Shown: positions 61,601-63,823 of the stretch, in pieces | Layout of the letters: each line of letters starts with the position of its first letter | How positions within the stretch are numbered: the first letter of the stretch is position 1 | NCBI GenBank assembly: GCA_027355725.1 | Contig: DAIEHI010000087.1 | Span: forward strand, 1-63,823 | Length of the DNA stretch: 63,823 bases | Source of the DNA: Acidimicrobiaceae bacterium | GTDB taxonomy: Bacteria > Actinomycetota > Acidimicrobiia > Acidimicrobiales > RAAP-2 | Direction: 5' to 3' | Made by a program: the position numbers and the translations under genes | Notes under the pieces: model-generated | Seen by the model: the letters and a program-made list of their open reading frames with translations, nothing else | Databases searched by the model: none | What the model was told of the DNA's origin: nothing

Positions 61601-63718
61601 GTGAATCGCATTGATGAGCACCCGCGCTTTGGCCACCATCTGTCAGAGGCGGTTGTGGATGGGATCGTCATCATCGATGAATACGGTGTGATTCGTCACG
61701 TCAATGGGCGAGTCTTGAGTCTGACGGGTTACTCGCATGAGGAGATGATCGACCAGGACATTGATGTACTGATACCCGGGAGATTCCACTCACATCATGC
61801 GGCGCATCTGTCGGCGTATGTCGACGATTCGAAGTCGAGAAAGATGGGCACTTCGAGGAAGTTCACGCTGCAGTGCCGAGATGGCAGTGAAATAGCGGTG
61901 GATATCGCACTCTCACCCTTTCATCTCGACGATAAGAAGTGGGTTACCGCGACGATTCGCGACGACCGGGCGCATCGGGCCATGGAGCGGTCCCACGATG
62001 ACGCCGAGCAGAGGTTTCAACTGGCCTTCGAGAGCAATATGGCTCCGATGATGTTCCACGATCACGAGAATCGAATCATCGCGGTGAATGACGCGTTCTG
62101 TCAGATGATCGGTCGCAGCCGAAGCGAACTCTTGGGTGTCGACTCATCGGCCTACACCCACCCCGAGGACTTGGGCATCACCGAGGCAACTCACGACCGA
62201 CTGACCTCGGGTGAGGTCAGTCAAGCTCGTTACGTCAAGCGCTACCTGCATAAGAACGGACAGGTCATTGTGGTTGAAGTGCTGAAGGCACCCGCGCGTG
62301 ACGCGGATGGCAACACCCTTTACTACGTGCTCTCTCAACGTGACATCACAGAAGAACGCGCGCTCACTGCGCAACTCTCACATCAGGCACTCCATGATCC
62401 ATTGACGGGTCTAGCCAACCGTGCACTCTTCGATGATCGACTCACCCAGGCTCTGGCACGCGCTGCCCGCTTTGGTGATTTGGGCGCGGTGCTGCTGCTC
62501 GATCTCGATGACTTCAAGGGCGTGAACGATACGTACGGTCACGTAGTCGGTGATCAATTGTTGAGGGCGGTGGCTCTTCGCCTGGAGGAGATCACGCGCA
62601 CCTCGGACACACTGTGTCGTTTCGGCGGCGATGAGTTTCTCTATCTCGCTGAGGCGTTGGATTCTCCGGAACAGGCAAGTGAGTTGGCACAGCGCGTGCT
62701 GCGATCTTTCGACGAACCGTTCTCAGTGGCCGGCACTCTTCTTCAGCTAGCGGTGAGTATCGGTATTGTGCTCTGGGACGGCCCTGGAAACAGCACGACT
62801 GAGGTCATCCAGAATGCCGATATCGCACTGTACGAGGCGAAGCGACAGGGTAAGTCGCGGTCGGTCTTCTTCACCGCGAACATGCAACTGAAGGCCATGA
62901 GCCGGTTCGCCCTGACTCAGCAACTACGCCAAGCGCTGCATTCGGGCGAGTTGGAGATGCACTATCAACCAATCGTCGACCTCAGAAGTTCAGAAGTGGT
63001 GGGATTCGAAGCCCTCATGCGCTGGCCGCATGCTGAGCGCGGCTGGGTGCCGCCAAGCGTGTTCATCGCCCTCGCTGAGGAGAGCGAGCTCATTCTGGAG
63101 ATCGGCCTCTTCGCACTCCGTGAATCGGTGGCTGCCCTCACCTGGTGGGACGAGCAGGGCCTCAACACTCAACAGCCCTTTGTCACCGTCAACCTTTCGC
63201 TTCGACAATTCCACGATCCAGAACTGGTCTCGACGATTGCCAAGGCGCTGTCGACGAGCAAGCTTGATCCCGGTCGACTCATCTTGGAAATCACCGAAAG
63301 CGTGACGTTCCTTGATTTCAATGAGACGCTCAACGTCATTGGACACTTAAGGGACCTTGGTATCGCAATCGCCCTGGATGACTTCGGTACGGGCTATTCA
63401 TCGCTTTCCTATCTGACCTTGCTGCAACCGAGAATCATCAAGATCGACCAGTCATTCGTGAGTCCCGCGCACGAAAGTGTGCACAACAACACCTTGCTTG
63501 AGGCGATTGTTTCGTTAGGTCGAAACCTCAGCATGACCGTGATCGCTGAGGGCATCGAGACTGAACCACAGCTCGAGCGTCTACGTCAGGTCGGCTGCGT
63601 GCTCGGGCAAGGCCATTTGTTCTCTCACGCGATGCCAATCGATTCTCTGAAGGAACTCGTCGATGGGAATCGAGGCTTCTGGACGGGATCGACCTATCAA
63701 CTTCGACTGACTGATTGA
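61601..63718 (+). CDS. PAS-PAS-GGDEF-EAL c-di-GMP signalling protein
   Basis: A 705-residue protein starting at GTG 61601. Residues about 12-130 and 135-255 are PAS domains (EAVVDGIVIIDEYGVIRHVN; FESNMAPMMFHDHENRIIAV). GGDEF follows (about 270-430) with LDLDDFKGVNDTYGHVVGDQ and an intact RFGGDEFLY. The EAL domain (about 445-690) has EVVGFEALMRW, DDFGTGYSSLSYL and KIDQSFV. Both active-site motifs look intact, so the protein may make and degrade c-di-GMP, biased by the PAS sensors. There is no membrane segment. Confidence 0.93.
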   Translation: MNRIDEHPRFGHHLSEAVVDGIVIIDEYGVIRHVNGRVLSLTGYSHEEMIDQDIDVLIPGRFHSHHAAHLSAYVDDSKSRKMGTSRKFTLQCRDGSEIAVDIALSPFHLDDKKWVTATIRDDRAHRAMERSHDDAEQRFQLAFESNMAPMMFHDHENRIIAVNDAFCQMIGRSRSELLGVDSSAYTHPEDLGITEATHDRLTSGEVSQARYVKRYLHKNGQVIVVEVLKAPARDADGNTLYYVLSQRDITEERALTAQLSHQALHDPLTGLANRALFDDRLTQALARAARFGDLGAVLLLDLDDFKGVNDTYGHVVGDQLLRAVALRLEEITRTSDTLCRFGGDEFLYLAEALDSPEQASELAQRVLRSFDEPFSVAGTLLQLAVSIGIVLWDGPGNSTTEVIQNADIALYEAKRQGKSRSVFFTANMQLKAMSRFALTQQLRQALHSGELEMHYQPIVDLRSSEVVGFEALMRWPHAERGWVPPSVFIALAEESELILEIGLFALRESVAALTWWDEQGLNTQQPFVTVNLSLRQFHDPELVSTIAKALSTSKLDPGRLILEITESVTFLDFNETLNVIGHLRDLGIAIALDDFGTGYSSLSYLTLLQPRIIKIDQSFVSPAHESVHNNTLLEAIVSLGRNLSMTVIAEGIETEPQLERLRQVGCVLGQGHLFSHAMPIDSLKELVDGNRGFWTGSTYQLRLTD

Positions 63719-63823
63719 TCATGCGGGACCATCCGGTCCCTAGCGCAACGGGCTGATCCACCGTGGAAGTGAGTGTTCGAGCGCGAACTCTCATGAGTGA
63801 AGATAGGGAATCACTAAGGGTTC

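Noticed and set aside
1..63823. Search for transposases, integrases, tRNA or rRNA genes and CRISPR arrays
   Set aside because: I found none by reading; no regularly spaced identical repeats and no recognisable mobile-element proteins.

Overview
The window looks like a chromosomal segment from an actinobacterium, most likely of the Acidimicrobiia type. This is an inference from moderately high GC, frequent GTG starts, strong GGAGG-type ribosome binding sites, a deazaflavin (F420)-type nitroreductase relative, many TetR/GntR/XRE-cupin regulators and a high density of ABC importers. I saw no rRNA, tRNA, CRISPR array, transposase or phage gene.

Layout. (1) 1-7460: a HutC-type GntR regulator (cut by the window start) diverges from an oligopeptide-type ABC importer operon (SBP, two permeases, two ATPases) with an embedded anhydro-N-acetylmuramic acid kinase (AnmK). 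This suggests cell-wall fragment uptake and recycling. (2) 7521-22858: the most striking region. A minus-strand run (3-oxoacid CoA-transferase A and B, a small unknown ORF, a diaminopentanoate-dehydrogenase-like oxidoreductase, a VanX-type dipeptidase) and a TetR regulator face a long plus-strand run: a second peptide-type ABC importer, an amidase, a phosphotriesterase-family hydrolase, then Kce (3-keto-5-aminohexanoate cleavage enzyme), Kdd (3,5-diaminohexanoate dehydrogenase) and a hotdog thioesterase. The importer promoter and the kce promoter share an identical 19-nt element (TTTAACGGGCGTTCATTAA) just downstream of matching -35/-10 boxes. A degenerate copy overlaps the -10 of the CoA-transferase promoter. 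I infer one TetR-controlled regulon that imports and hydrolyses a beta-lysine/3,5-diaminohexanoate-like compound and converts it to CoA thioesters.

(3) 22975-28747: a secreted glycoside-hydrolase-like protein with three tandem repeats, a small membrane protein, a phosphoribosyltransferase, an Asp/Glu racemase homologue lacking its first catalytic Cys, a TetR regulator and a VIT1/CCC1-type transporter. (4) 28781-38384: a second accessory catabolic locus, with an XRE-cupin regulator, a bicupin protein and an atypical SDR diverging from an amidohydrolase, a ribose-type ABC importer (SBP, ATPase, permease) and an M24-fold protein with one metal-ligand Asp replaced by Cys. It ends in a cluster of strong inverted repeats. 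(5) 38636-46567: NmrA-like protein, GNAT acetyltransferase, second amidase, PaiB-like flavoprotein, APC permease and an acyl-CoA synthetase. (6) 46945-50310: pyruvate/branched-chain 2-oxoacid dehydrogenase E1alpha-E1beta-E2 operon.

(7) 50370-54881: a compact stress or respiratory cluster with a SufR-like winged-helix regulator, a 12-TM NnrS/heme-copper-like membrane protein, two DUF2249 proteins (one fused to hemerythrin), a MIP18/DUF59 Fe-S protein and a CopD-like membrane protein. Three promoters there carry the same palindrome (TTCTAGT-N4-ACTAGAA), indicating local regulation by the SufR-like protein and suggesting a nitric oxide or redox response. (8) 55109-63718: DUF4389 membrane protein, flavodoxin, succinate-semialdehyde dehydrogenase, methyltransferase, nitroreductase-family protein, CsbD-like stress protein and a PAS-PAS-GGDEF-EAL protein.
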